The position numbers and the translations under genes were made by a program. Of a stretch of 64,000 nt of DNA, positions 20,395-31,669 are shown piece by piece. The DNA lies in the NCBI GenBank assembly GCA_017165825.1, contig CM029384.1:3478688-3542687 (forward strand), in the 5' to 3' direction. This DNA is from Hepsetus odoe (lineage: Eukaryota > Chordata > Actinopteri > Characiformes > Hepsetidae). The first letter of the stretch is position 1. Each line of letters begins with the position of its first letter. Below the pieces are notes generated by a model. It ran no database searches and was not told where the DNA came from. It saw only the letters and a program-made list of their open reading frames with translations.

Positions 20395-20890
20395 AAAAAC
20401 AGCCTGAGCGAATGTGGAACCAGCTTCACTTTTGGACACGCACAGCTCCAGAAATGAGGTGGTGGTCGTGCCCGTGCCACACACTGATGCCCAGTGCCAG
20501 CCCAGGGCATTGCAACTGGAGTTTTTGGGTGTCGGTGCCCTGCTGGCGGGGTTTGGTGCTGTGGTTGCGCAGTGCACGGTGGGGCTGTGCTGTGTGGTGT
20601 AGTTGATGAACTTGGATCCCTGTGGATTGGATTTCAAGCCAGAAAAAGGCAGCGCAGGTGAAGAGTCCAGTGAGGATCCAGTGCAGGCTGGCAGTGGGGT
20701 CGCCAGTGTTAATGTGGAGTTCAGAGCTGGAGGCTGCACAAGACTACCTGTTAACACAGGCCTGGAGGAGCTTCCCACTGTGGGGCTTTCTCCTTTTCAT
20801 GCTGAGATGAAACACTTGAGAGGAAGTTGGATGAACGATGGATAAAGTGGTTCTAGTGGAGATTAACTGCAACCATTCTCTATTGTTGTT
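20395..20890. other. GC-rich segment next to the hairpin, function unknown
   Basis: Open frames exist on both strands (about 200 codons on minus through the hairpin). They lack family motifs and partly arise from the palindrome. It may be the body of the same repeat as the hairpin. No gene is called. Confidence 0.25.

Positions 20891-20893
<3 letters not shown>

Positions 20894-20922
<29 letters not shown>
20894..20922. repeat. (GT)n microsatellite
   Basis: About 14 GT units. Confidence 0.95.
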
Positions 20923-20926
<4 letters not shown>

Positions 20927-21935
20927 TGAAAACCAGAACATTAAAACAAACCTCAATGTGTCATTTTCCTGCTGATTTCAGCTCACAGTCACTGATTGAC
21001 TTGATTTGAGTGTCAAGAAATGGCCCATGACTTATTTTTTTAATGATCTATTGTGTAAAATTAAGTCAATTAACCCAAATTAGACCTCAATTGAACAGGA
21101 GCATGAAGGATGTGTGCTTATTTTTTGAACGTATGTTATTTCGCAGTGAAGGAAACGCCGGCGTGTGTTCACAGCTGCATAATTCCGTCATTTCCATCAT
21201 TTTATTTTTTAGTTCGGGTGAAAATATTCGCGTATGTATCGGGCTGATTTCCAATATTGGCGTATATGCTTTAAACATGTTTCAGAAATCATGTAGCTTT
21301 TAATGTACTTAATATATGTATGTATTCTGGAATGAAGTTCTAGAAACCCATCCAAAATTGTGCTTCAGCGCCTGGCGGCTGAGGAAGAGGAGGTCTCGCC
21401 GTGGTGCTGTAGCTCCTAAACTCGGGCCTAAATCACACACCTCTGGACGTCGGCGGCGTCTGTTTCACGGCTCTGTTTTTGGTGGTCAGCACAACGCTCG
21501 TGGCTACGCCGGCACAATTCGAGCTGCTCTCTCCAGGGTCAGATGTAAGCACAGGGGAATTGTGAGTGTGAAGACACACTGAGCACATTGTCATCTTCTC
21601 GCTGGAGCTGTTTGCTCCTGAGAAGATTGCCGGTCTTGGGGAAGCAGTGATGGTGAAGGTACTGAGATTGCTCCCCAAATGGTGATTTTCTAAAAAAGGA
21701 CCAGCAGCCTAAAGGACCTGGGAATGGGGACGTCGTCCAAATGCTTGTCGGCTGTGTGTACTGAGTCACACTCGCTGGATCTGGTATATTTTTTAAAATA
21801 AAGCTTTAGGTTCCCTGTAGAACCTTTCCATTTTTCTACATTTGTTGATTCTTTAAAAAAAAAAAGCTAAATAGAAAATCCTGTTTATTAAAAATGAGTC
21901 ACCCATGTTTCTTCTGTCAAACATCCGTCTTAACT
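20923..21935. other. Unique sequence
   Basis: 21000-21320 is AT-rich, with sequence that gives a short open frame but no splice context. 21360-21790 is GC-richer. Nothing is recognised. Confidence 0.3.
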
Positions 21936-22475
21936 CCACCTTAAACACTGATGAAGCCAGCTTAAATAATCATATTCCACCTTAAACACTGATGAAGCCA
22001 GCTTAAATAACCATATTCCACCTTAAACACTGATGAAGCCCGCTTAAATAATCATATTCCACCTTAAACACTGATGAAGCCCGCTTAAATACTCATATTC
22101 CACCTTAAACACTGATGAAGCCAGCTTAAATAATCATATTCCACCTTAAACACTGATGAAGCCCGCTTAAATACTCATATTCCACCTTAAACACTGTGAT
22201 GAAACAAGCCTAAATAACCATATTCCACCTTAAACACTGTGATGAAGCCAGCATAAATATGCATATTCCACCTTAAACACTGTGATGAAGCCAGCTTAAA
22301 TACTCATATTCCACCTTAAACACTGTGATGAAGCCATCTTATCCCCACAGTGGATACATCTTAAATATGGATATTCCACCTTAAATACTACAATGAAGCC
22401 ATCTTAAACACTGTTGCTCCACCTTAAATAGTGCATCAGAACCATCTTATACACTGATGTTCCATCATAAGCACC
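21936..22475. repeat. 41-bp tandem array (CCACCTTAAACACTGATGAAG)
   Basis: About 11 units of CCACCTTAAACACTGATGAA followed by GCCAGCTTAAATAATCATATT repeat. Later units carry GTGATG instead of GATG and become irregular after 22330. Confidence 0.93.
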
Positions 22476-22569
22476 TGACAGGATCCAGTTTCAACACTAA
22501 AGTTCTCCACTGAGGTGGACGTTGATGCCTGTGGAGATCTACAATTGTAAGAAGGTCATATTTTTAATC

Positions 22570-22782
22570 CAGGAACAGGAAGTGAACGTGACCACTGAAC
22601 GTGAAACACACACACAGTGAAACGCAGCAAAGGGGGCGGCTCTTGAAAGTGCCCGGGGAGCAGTGACAGGGACGATACCTTGCTCAAGGGTACCTCGGGG
22701 CAACCCACTGGTCTGAGATTCAAGCCCACAATCTTCTGGTCCAGGGGCTTCGTCCCTAAACCCTAGACCACCGCGGCCCCGG
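22570..22782 (-). mobile_element. V-SINE, older subfamily
   Basis: CACAGTGAAACGCAGCAAAG, GTGCCCGGGGAGCAGTGACA, CTTGCTCAAGGGTACCTCGG and reverse head CTAAACCCTAGACCACCGCG. Confidence 0.88.
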
Positions 22783-23035
22783 AAGACCAATAAAATCAGT
22801 TTTTAGCACCGAATACATTTGGGTTTGGGATCAAAAGATGAAGATTTTCATTTTCCGTTTTCATTTTGTGGTATTCACATCTAGATACGGTACACAGAAC
22901 ACACCGGTATCTCGTGCTCGGCACACCAGTGGTTTCCTTCTTTTTCAGGCGATTCCAAATAGCTGTGCTGACTGCGCTCAAGCTTTGTGAAAGGTTCCTT
23001 GTCCCGCTTGTCTCTTACATCTAATGGCCTAGTTT
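22783..23035. repeat. Fragment sharing sequence with 10379
   Basis: CACCAGTGGTTTCCTTCTTT followed by TTCAGG at about 22924 is identical to 10379-10404. The flanks diverge. It is presumably another piece of the same old interspersed element. Confidence 0.4.
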
Positions 23036-23252
23036 TTTGGGGCGAGGCCCCAGGATCGGAAGGTTGTGTCCTTCCATTAGGTTGCCCTAAGGTACCCTAG
23101 AACAAGGTACCGTCCCCATCACTGCTCCCCGGGTGCTGGATATGGCTGCTCCCAGCTGCACGTCGTGCGTGGGTCAAATAGAGAGAAGCGTTTCATTGCG
23201 CTTCACTGAGTGCTGCGTGTTCACAATGGCCGATAGTCACTTTCGGTTTCAC
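23036..23252 (+). mobile_element. V-SINE, older subfamily
   Basis: GGGGCGAGGCCCCAGGATCG, CCCATCACTGCTCCCCGGGT, GCTGGATATGGCTGCTCCC and tail AGTCACTTTCGGTTTCACTT. Confidence 0.88.
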
Positions 23253-23588
23253 TTCCTTCACGCCCCACATCGATGCTTCCCTCGTGAATGAACAGTAATC
23301 GCGACTTTAACGACGTGCGGAAATTGGCCCGGTTGAATCGTCCCATTCAGGCAGACTCGCCCCGGACGGGGTGGGTTGTTGGTTCCCGGGTCGGAGCGAT
23401 GCTGGGATAGCGCGTGCCGGGCCGTTAGCTGTCGTTTAGATGCAGAGTCTTTACAGCCGACGACTGAAACCAGGCCCGGAGGCCCTGAGGCGCCGCCTCC
23501 GTGGTCGAGCGAGAGGAGAAAAACATGTTTCCTCTGTCATACAAGTTCCCTTGGCAACTGAAGCCAATCTTTCAAGCACATTCGCTTC

Positions 23589-23625
<37 letters not shown>

Positions 23626-24139
23626 AGGGCCAGTGCTGGAGGAACGGTTGGTAAAGTGTGTTGGTAAAGTTTTGTGAGCTGCAGCAATTAGAGGGTGTTT
23701 TCGCTGCCGAGCCGCCCGAGTCTATAGGAAACCCCCCGAGCTGAGAAGAGACTCCAACTCCAACTGTCTCCAACTCCGAGCGTCCTGTTCATGAAAGCCA
23801 TCCGGCATGTTCCATTCAGAGCGCGGTGATAAGCTCCTAATGCCTCGTGAAGGGTTTTAAAGTGTCACTCTCCGGCGTGGGGTTTTCCAGTCCGAGGTGC
23901 AGCCGTGATGTAGCTCTACTTCTTTTTTTAACGAATAATTTCATTAACAATCTCGTCGCCCTCCGTTCGTCAGCAGGACGCGAGGCGCTCAGGATGGTTC
24001 GTTTTACGCTTGATTGTCTCTTTGACCTTCTTGGCCCTACAGTAAGCACCTTAGTTTCATTTTACTTGAATCTTCAACGGGGAGGTCCATGGCAGGGAGT
24101 GAATATGGGACCCATTTTTCCTGGACGGGATGGAGGATG
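23253..24139. other. Unique sequence with (CA)n at 23590-23623
   Basis: 23253-23580 is GC- and CpG-rich. A CA microsatellite follows. 23960-24040 contains CAGGACGCGAGGCGCTCAGG and GTAAGCACC, weak exon-like signals without support. Nothing is called. Confidence 0.3.
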
Positions 24140-24330
24140 CTGGGGGTGGTGCTTGTCTGGTGGTAGGATCCTCGCCTGCGGACCAAGAGGTTGCAGGTTC
24201 GAATCCCACCTCCAGCACTACCACCATTGGGTTCCTGAGCAAAACCCTGAACAGTTGCTCCAGGAGGCCTGACCCTGTAATCAGGAACTGGAAGTCGCTC
24301 TGGATAAGCTGCTAGATGCCGTAAAGGTCA
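24140..24330 (+). mobile_element. tRNA-derived SINE with L2/CR1-like tail
   Basis: Head with GTGGTAGGATCCTCGCCTG and B-box GCAGGTTCGAATCCCACC, a middle with TTCCTGAGCAAAACCCTGAA, and tail GAAGTCGCTCTGGATAAGCT. The tail matches the LINE end at 14636-14676. Confidence 0.85.
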
Positions 24331-25629
24331 TGCTTGGAGACGCTAACGCTAGCAGCGAAAGCAGGCGGTGATAGACAGCAGGTCTGGAGACGATGGAGAA
24401 TGGTCCTGTTTCTGGGTCGTCAAACCACATAAACTTCAGAGGTGCACCTCCGGGACAAAACCAAAAAATGCGTCCAACTCCGCCCCCCATACGATTTCAC
24501 AGCTGAAGCGAAGGAGGATCAATTCAGACGTAAATGGTGAGCAGCGTTTTAAAGTCAAGCCTTCGGCCGAAAGAGTGGAGATCGCTCACTCGCTCCAGAG
24601 CTGAGAGATGGAGATAAACAGCAGCACCGATCGCTAAATCTAATTTAGATTAGAACGTTACTGAGCTCAGAATGTCCTTCATGAAGGCTCCTAACGCTTG
24701 GCTCTGCATTAACTGGAGCCCTATTTCTCAGTTCCACCTTAAGAGTGGTTCTGATGCTTCCCTTCTAATTAGGAACATTTGGAGTGAAAGTTCAAAACCC
24801 ACGTGGTTTCAGCGAATGAGCTGCGAGGGCTTTTTTCCTCTACACTCCGTAAGGGTTAATAAGGTTAATCCCTCCATCCTGGTTTGTCTTCTTTTTAACG
24901 CCTCACTCAAGCTTTGATGTCTCGTGTCTTTGTGTTCTAACGCTGGCGATCCGTGGAGAGGCGTCTCCTTCTTTAACGGCCCCAGAGCAGCGGGTGAGTT
25001 GCATGCCAATGTTGGTCTTTAAGGGCGAATATAATCCAGTATAATCCACATAAACACACACTGGGTTTGGTGTGAAACAGCTCTTGTTTCTTTCCAGTGG
25101 AGCTGAATGGAACCAGACTCCACAAACCATTTTGTTTCCACCTGTGAAGCTCCACCCGTCTCTGAGTGTGTCTATGGGACGGTGAGGATGAAGCCCATCA
25201 CTCCTCGTCAATGTCCTGAACGTGTCCTGTAAGCATTTTTAGCCCAAAAGCGGCGTCTTCACCACGGCGTCTGTGAGGGACATTCAGACGTCTGCTTCCA
25301 CCACTGTGAGCACGGGACTGGGACTACAAGAGTTTCTCTGAATGAGTCTGAATTACTGGTTCCTATAGAAGTGTTTATGTTTCCGATACGGCCGGGTCAA
25401 AAGGCGATGGATGTCAGACGTCGAGGAGAGAAGAGGAAGGACACACTGACCCTCAGACGCCTCATCCCACTGTCCTCCGAACGGCAGGTCCTGGTGGGCT
25501 TCCAGTGATCAGTTTTTGATTAAAAGAGTGACGGAGATGAAAGTGTGTCGGCGCCGCGGAACACCGAGGCCCTGAGAGCGAGGGAAAAAAAACAAGATGG
25601 AGCTTCAGGCACACAGAGAATCAGCTAAA
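24331..25629. other. Unique sequence
   Basis: This is 1.3 kb of mixed composition with no recognised repeat beyond fragments such as GTGGAGCTGAATGGAACCAG near 25098, a phrase also seen around 45890. No splice-bounded open frame is convincing. Confidence 0.3.
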
Positions 25630-25795
25630 CACACTCATACATGCACACACACACACACACACATTCACACATACACACACATGCATGTACATACAGACAC
25701 ATGCACACACACGCACGCACACTCAAACACACACACAGCCCATCATGGATTCATTTAACCCAAATGAAGAAAGATAGTTTAATCATTAACAGCCA

Positions 25796-25836
<41 letters not shown>
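25630..25836. repeat. Two CA-rich microsatellites
   Basis: 25640-25738 is an interrupted CA/CATA tract. 25799-25836 is a pure (CA)19. Sixty unique bases separate them. Confidence 0.93.
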
Positions 25837-25838
<2 letters not shown>

Positions 25839-26185
25839 TGGTGGCTTATAGGGATTAGAGGGTGTGTGTCCGTGGAGACTGGCAGTGTGTGTGACTGTAA
25901 CTTCATCTCAGCGTAACTCGATTCCCCTCCGCCTTCAACGCAGCGTTCCCAAAATAACCACATAAAAGAAGCGTTTTTTTCCATCAAAAAAAAAATCAGT
26001 GTCTATTGGATCATCTGAGTTCTGCGCCATCCAGCAACGTGATTGGTTGATTGATTTGTTGAACGTTTGGTTGATTGGTTGGATGTAAAACCCTGATGGG
26101 AGGCTCAAAATGGGATTCCCTCGTTTCCGTTCTCCTCAAAAATACTTGTAATGAAGTGCAAGTCCCATTAAACTGGACTTTCATT
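25837..26185. other. Unique sequence
   Basis: Contains the short array GATTGGTTGATTGATTTG near 26040-26080. Nothing else is recognised. Confidence 0.35.
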
Positions 26186-26262
26186 TTGGGGCAGCGCTGG
26201 TCTAGTGTTTCGGCTCTAGGTCCCAGGATTAGAAGGTTATGGGTTCGAATCCTGGAAGTTCA
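26186..26262 (+). mobile_element. V-SINE head fragment
   Basis: GCAGCGCTGGTCTAGTGTTT and GGTTATGGGTTCGAATCCTG contain both promoter boxes. The V-domain is missing. It ends exactly where the minisatellite-bearing element begins. Confidence 0.75.
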
Positions 26263-26800
26263 TGTGGATTATTTTCAGTAGATTGTTTTTATTGGAGTTG
26301 AAGTTCGAGGCTTTAATCGTCTTTAATTCTATTAATATGGAGTGAGATTCAGTTCACTTTCACACAGACAGACGCTCCAGACGTCCTTCAGAGGAGACAC
26401 GTCTCACTTTACACTCTCAGTACACTCCTGTACTTTTACTTTACACTCTGAGTACATTCCTGTACTTTTACTTTACGCTCTCAGTACATTCCTGTACTTT
26501 TACTGTACACTCTGAGTACATTCCTGTACTTTTTACTTTACACTCTCAGTACATTCCTGTACTTTTACTTAACACTCTCAGTACATTCCTGTACTTTTTA
26601 CTTTACACTCTCAGTACATTCCTATACTTTTTTACTTTACACTCCCAGTACATTCCTGTACTTTTTACTTAATGCTCTCAGTACATTCCTGTACTTTTTA
26701 CTTAATGCTCTCAGTACATTCCAATGCTTTTTACTTTTTACTCTTGAGTATATTCTTGTACTTTTTTTCAAGTATAGACTTTTATTCAAGTATCCTGATG
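26263..26800. repeat. Minisatellite-bearing interspersed element, copy 1
   Basis: A 140-bp leader (AGTTCATGTGGATTATTTTC to GAGACACGTCTC) is followed by 12 or more copies of a ~32-bp unit containing CTCAGTACATTCCTGTACTT. The leader and array together recur at 36628-37240, so the array travels as part of an element. Confidence 0.85.
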
Positions 26801-26869
26801 TCTTCTGGAGGTAAGAACGTTTTGCCGCGGTCGCTTGTGGCGCTTGCTGTGTTGAATCTTTTCGGTGTG

Positions 26870-27420
26870 AGGAACAGAATGATAAATGGACACTGTGCTG
26901 AACGCGCTGTGCGGACGGTCCCGTGGCTGGATCAGTAACAGGCACAGAGCTCCACTTCCACTCAGACACCAGCAAGATGGAGGCGTGGTACTGGTATGGG
27001 CTGGTGTTATTAAAGATGAGCTCGAAATCATCTCCCAAACCTGCTGCCAGTTTTTAGAGACACTTTCTTCAAGCAGTGCTTCAGGAAAAAGTCTCATCTT
27101 TCAAGAAGACCATGATGTTTCTGCAGGACGGCGCTCCATCACATGCATGGAAGTTCTCCACTGTGTGACCAGTAAAGACCTAAAAGATGGAAGAATTCAG
27201 ACACGCCCTCTTCCTCACCTGAACTGAACCCTGCTGAGAACTTGTGGATCTTCTTAAACGGGAGATTTTCAGGGATGGAGAACAGTCCACCTCTCTGAAC
27301 AGAGTCTGGGAGGCTGTGGAGCTGCTGCACAAAATGTTGATCGACAGATGAAGAAACTGACCGACTCCAAGAACGGAGGGATTCTGAGAAAAGAAGGGCG
27401 GCTATTAGTCACCGATATTT
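26870..27420 (+). pseudogene. Tc1/mariner-like transposase relic
   Basis: Frames joined across stops give F-L-Q-D-G-A-P-S-H-A (the second catalytic Asp region), then a degraded L-N-P-A-E-N-L-W-like block and L-K-R-E-I-F-R-D-G-E. Such DDE transposases act in cut-and-paste mobility. The N-terminal DNA-binding part is absent, and in-frame stops and frameshifts make it dead. No inverted repeats are evident at its edges. Confidence 0.75.
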
Positions 27421-28149
27421 ATATCTCAAAATCTTTACATTTTGAGCTGTTTGTTTATTATCCTCACTATATTTCTTTCTTAAATATTCTAGATTCAAAT
27501 TAATCCAAAAAATACTCACTTTCTTAGTAATAATTGTGCAAAAAAATAGTTGTTTTGATGTTATTTTATCATTTTTTAAATTATTATTATTATAAAAAAT
27601 GTTCTAAATGGTTCTTGTTGTTGATCACAATACTTAATAATATATCTAATAATATGTAATATATGCACAATAATAATAATACTAATATTAATAGTAATAA
27701 GAATAATAAGAAGAAGCATTATCATGTTCTTTTTTTTTTCTTGGTGCATGTGCAGTAGGGAGCACTGATTTCCTCCGTGCTGCCGGTTTGGGTTTGATGC
27801 CCAGGCTGCACAGTCGTGCCCTGATCATCTACACTTGAGTGATTTATTCAGATCAGGTGGTGATCCAGGTGACTGGTGTTTGAAAGCGGAGTGAATGAAG
27901 AGAACGGAGATAATTAAAGGGCCGGTGTTGTTGAAACCCCTCTGTAATATTAAATCCGTGGATGAGGGTTAAAAGATGAAAGTGTAAACAGTAATCATCA
28001 GTAAGTAACACGGTAATAACGAGAGGCGCTGCTTTATTAAGAGTGTGTGTTCAGTTAACTGGTGTGTGAGAGCTCAGTCTGCTTTTCTAGAGGGGAAAAT
28101 CACAGAGACGCAATTAATTCATCAGAGCAGAGAGCTGTTTACTCATAGA
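27421..28149. other. AT-rich unique sequence
   Basis: 27560-27720 has AATAATAAT runs. 27750-28140 is unique, including AGATAATTAAAGGGCCGGTG. No gene is recognised. Confidence 0.35.
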
Positions 28150-28151
28150 GG

Positions 28152-28199
<48 letters not shown>
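28150..28199. repeat. (CA)n microsatellite
   Basis: About 25 uninterrupted CA units. Confidence 0.97.
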
Positions 28200-28201
<2 letters not shown>

Positions 28202-28339
28202 GTTGAAAACACCTGCACACCTGCCCCAGAGTTCACACACAAACACACACGTTTGGCCACCTGAACCCTCCACTGAAGCCCCTCCGAGCTTTTAAACGTC
28301 CATTTGACTGAACACTGACACTCCTCCTCACTGATACTA

Positions 28340-28468
28340 AATCACTCCATCACAGAGAGAGAGAGGGGTGAAGGAAAGAGAAAGAGTGACAAGAGAGAGA
28401 ATGAGAGAGAAAGGGAAAGAGGAGAGAGAAGGAAAATGAGCAAGAGAGAGATACAGAGACAGGAAAGA

Positions 28469-28517
<49 letters not shown>

Positions 28518-28930
28518 TGAGACCGAGAAACAAAAAGACGAGATTTAGAGACAGGAAGGAGAAAAGAAAATTAGAGAGGAGAGAGAGAGAAAAGGTGGAC
28601 AGAGATGGGGAAACAGAATGAGAGAAAGTAGAGGGAAAATGGAAAAATGAGAGGAGAGAAAGAAAGAGAGAAGGGGGAGAAGAGAGACAGAAGAGAGAAT
28701 TAGACAGAAGCAAGCATGAGAGGGAGAGAGAGCGAAAGAGAGAGATGGGGAGATGAGGGTGGAGAGATAGGAGTGAGAGTGAAAGACAGAACTGAGAAAA
28801 ATAAGCAAAAGTGGGGATGAGAGACCGAGAGGTGTAGTCTCGTTACTCCCAGCAGAGAGAGAGAGAGACGGAGAGAGTGAGGGAGAGAGAGAGAGAGAGA
28901 CGGAGAGATAGAGGGAGAGAGAGAGAGATG

Positions 28931-28961
<31 letters not shown>

Positions 28962-29445
28962 AGAGTGGGAGAGAGAGAGAGAGAGAGAGAGAAAGAGATG
29001 GAGAGAGTGAGGGAGAGAGACGGAGAGTGAGGGAGAGAGAGAGAGAGAAAGAGATGGAGAGAGTGAGGGAGAGAGATGGAGAGTGAGAGAGAGAGAGAGA
29101 TGGAGAGAGAGGGAGAGAGAGAGAGAGAAAGATGGAGAGAGTGAGGGAGAGAGACGGAGAGTGAGGGAGAGAGAGAGAGAGAGAGAGAGAAAGAGATGGA
29201 GAGAGTGAGGGAGAGAGATGGAGAGTGAGGGAGAGAGAGAGAGAGAGAAAGAGATGGAGAGAGTGAGGGAGAGAGACGGAGAGTGAGAGTGAGAGAGAGA
29301 GATAGAGAGAGGGAGAGAGAGAGAGAGAGAGAGAGAGACGGAGAGAGAGGGAGAGAGAGAGAGACAGAGAGAGGGAGAGAGAGAGACTGGGAGAGTGAGG
29401 GAGAGAGTGAGAGTGAGTGAGAGAGACGGGGAGAGTGAGAGACTG
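28340..29445. repeat. 1.1-kb polypurine tract with GA minisatellite
   Basis: The + strand is almost only G and A. In 28850-29440, blocks GAGAGAGATGGAGAGAGTGA and GGGAGAGAGACGGAGAGTGA repeat at 40-60 bp spacing. Open frames of 334 and 372 codons on the minus strand are Ser/Leu repeats, not genes. Confidence 0.95.
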
Positions 29446-29756
29446 CAGGGTGTGAGTGTGAGGAGGTGTGTGTGCTGGAGTGTGCTGTTAGTTGGCGGTT
29501 TGTGTTTGGAGCCGGCTCCGTCTGCGGCTGATGACATCGACGGTAACATTGTGGGAGATTATCGCTGATTGGCAGCCGTGGAGCCTGCGGGCAGCGTCCC
29601 GGTCCGTCTGTCTCTCTCCGTCCCTTCGTCTGAATCGGCCGTCCTCGCCGCCGTCCCCGGTCCCTGTGGGGTCCAGCTGCTTCCAGCTGCTTCCAGCTCC
29701 GGCCTGCGAGCGTCCGCTGGCGATGGGCTGAACCGGAATTCAGATTCCTGTCACTA
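29446..29756. other. GC- and CpG-rich unique block
   Basis: CpG is frequent around CCGTCTGCGGCTGATGACAT and GGCCGTCCTCGCCGCCGTCC, with AGCTGCTTCC doubled. It could be a small CpG island or promoter, but there is no transcript evidence. Confidence 0.25.
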
Positions 29757-29893
29757 AGTGAAAGTGAAACTGACTGACACTGTGAACACAGCACACAGTG
29801 AAACACAACCAGATACATCCTCTGTATTTAACCCACACGCACTGTGCAGCACATCTAGCACCCGGGGTGCAGTGATGGGGACGGTACCTCAGA
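29757..29893 (-). mobile_element. V-SINE 3' half
   Basis: AAGTGAAAGTGAAACTGACT, CTGTATTTAACCCACACGCA and CACCCGGGGTGCAGTGATGG, then lost at GGTACCTCAG. Confidence 0.82.
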
Positions 29894-29933
29894 ATATCAC
29901 AGCAGCAAATTCCATGTCAGGTTCGATGTCAGG

Positions 29934-30165
29934 TTGCAGTCTAGTGTTTAGGGCACCAGAATTGGAAGGTCGTGGGTTTGATTCCCAGACCAGTAGTTTG
30001 CCTTGAGGTACCCTTGAGCAAGGTACCGTCCCCATCACTGCTCCCCGGGTGCTGGATATGTCTGCCCCCTGCTGCATGGTGTTTTTGTTAAATACAGAGG
30101 ATGTGTTTCGTTCGTCACTGCGTACTGTGTGCTCACGGTGGCGGTCGCTTTCACTTTCACTTTTG
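29934..30165 (+). mobile_element. V-SINE, older subfamily
   Basis: CAGTCTAGTGTTTAGGGCAC, GGTCGTGGGTTTGATTCCCA, CCCATCACTGCTCCCCGGGT and tail CGCTTTCACTTTCACTTTT. It faces the fragment at 29757. Confidence 0.9.
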
Positions 30166-30381
30166 CAGCAACACATTTCATCATTATTTTTATTGGACTT
30201 CCTCGAATAAATCCTGGTCCCGACACTAGGCTTTCTATTGAACTGTTCTGCTTTAAAACACCAGGTCATGAAAAGGTGCAAATCTGCCCCCTATGTCCTG
30301 GGACGGTCCTGATGAAGGTGGACCTCAGGATGATGTACTTTTGAGGACATATTCGCACCGAACCTTGATGTACAAAACATG

Positions 30382-30908
30382 TACAGTACTGTGCAAAAGT
30401 TTTAGGCAGGTGTGGAAGAAATGCTGTAAACAGAACGCTTTCAGAAATGGAAGTGTTGATCATTTCTTCTCATCAATCAACAAAATGCAGTGAATGAACA
30501 AAAGAGAATCTAAATCAGGTCAATATTTGGTGTGACCACCCTTTGCCTTCAAAACAGCATCAGTTCTTCTAGGCACCCTCGCACACAGTTTCTGAAGGAA
30601 CTCGGCCGGTAGGTCGTTCCAAACAGATCTTCTGTGGATGTAGCTCCTCACATCCTTCTGTCTCTTCATGTGATCCAGACACACTGGATGATGTGGAGAT
30701 CAGGGCTCTGTGGGGCCAGAAGAACTGATGCTGCTCTGAAGGCAAAAGGTAGTAACACCAGATATTGATCTGATTTAGATTTTTCTTTTATTCGCTCACT
30801 TTGCATTTTGTAAATTGATCAAAATAAACAATCATGGTTTATATTTCTGAAAGCGTTCTGTTTGCAGCATTTTTTCACACCTGCTTAAAACTTTTGCACA
30901 GTGCTGTA
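30382..30908. mobile_element. Tc1/mariner-type foldback element
   Basis: The element starts TACAGTACTGTGCAAAAGTT and ends with the complementary AACTTTTGCACAGTGCTGTA, bounded by TA. The arms are long, about 190 bp (30382-30572 against 30716-30908). Both arms contain the end of a transposase frame, so each is a copy of the same transposon 3' end facing inward. It has no complete transposase and would need one in trans. Confidence 0.9.
30520..30715 (-). pseudogene. Transposase C-terminal fragment
   Basis: The minus strand is open with M-K-R-Q-K-D-V-R-S-Y-I-H-R-R-S-V-W-N-D-L and A-V-L-K-A-K-G-G-H-T-K-Y, then stop, a typical C-terminus of fish Tc1-like transposases. The catalytic core is missing. 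A second, inverted copy of the last 17 codons lies on + in the right arm (ends about 30770). Confidence 0.85.
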
Positions 30909-31504
30909 CCTGCACAGAACCTAAAGGTGTGGCCATCTGCATTAAGCTCTCAGGTCCAGGTGAGTTTAGAAGCTAAAATTGAGCTAAAAAAGGTCTTTTT
31001 TCCCTTATTTGCAGGAAAACAACCCCTCCGGCCTTTTTATTCTGACTGAGGCGCTGGCTCGTTAATTCCGCCTTTAAACCTGCTTATATGTGGATATTAG
31101 GCTCCATGGGAAATGCCGATCGCCTCTTGGCTCTTGCCTGCCCGAGCACATATAAAGCACATGAAACATTCAGTGTGTAATGTTGCGCTGCCGACAGGGC
31201 ATCTGGAACACGGTGCGCTGCCATGTTGGATTTAATTTTGCCGACTGCTGCATGATCGGAGCTCGGCGGTGAGTTTTTGGGGCTGTGCTTTACGGTGCCA
31301 TTTGGACTGGAATCCAGCAGAAGTCCCAGGATATTCACAGAGTCCCACAGGAGGAAGAAAAAACAAAAAGAGGGATGTGTGTTCATTCCCTCGGGACAGG
31401 ACAGGCGAAGAGGAGCGGGATGCTGGAGCAGGAAGGATGGGGTCGACTTTTTTAGAGCAAGAAAGGTTTTACTAAGGTGCGGCGCTCGTCTCAGATCTTT
31501 GTGC
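30909..31504. other. Unique sequence
   Basis: Mixed-composition DNA with no recognised repeat. Open frames lack splice context. Confidence 0.3.
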
Positions 31505-31602
31505 TGGTTACCTTTCTTGGATGGCCTATTGGTTAGGGAGGATCGGGGGGTTGTGGGGTCGAATCCCGGACCAGTAGGCGACCCTGAGGTACCCTTTAAA
31601 CT
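31505..31602 (+). mobile_element. V-SINE head fragment
   Basis: ATTGGTTAGGGAGGATCGGG, GGGGTCGAATCCCGGACCAG and CCTGAGGTACCCTTTAAACT, truncated thereafter. Confidence 0.8.
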
Positions 31603-31669
31603 TTGAGACCAAAGCCAGAGTGCAGTGAAAAATCAAGGATGGAGATGAAGCTGCGTGACGCTACAGGAT

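Noticed and set aside
20176..20778. 200-codon minus-strand frame through the hairpin
   Set aside because: Part of it mirrors the + strand because of the palindrome. No known domain, no splice signals, and three stop-free frames overlap.
28545..29818. Open frames of 334 and 372 codons, Ser/Leu-rich
   Set aside because: They are translations of the GA/CT tract. All frames of such DNA stay open, and there are no domains or splice context.
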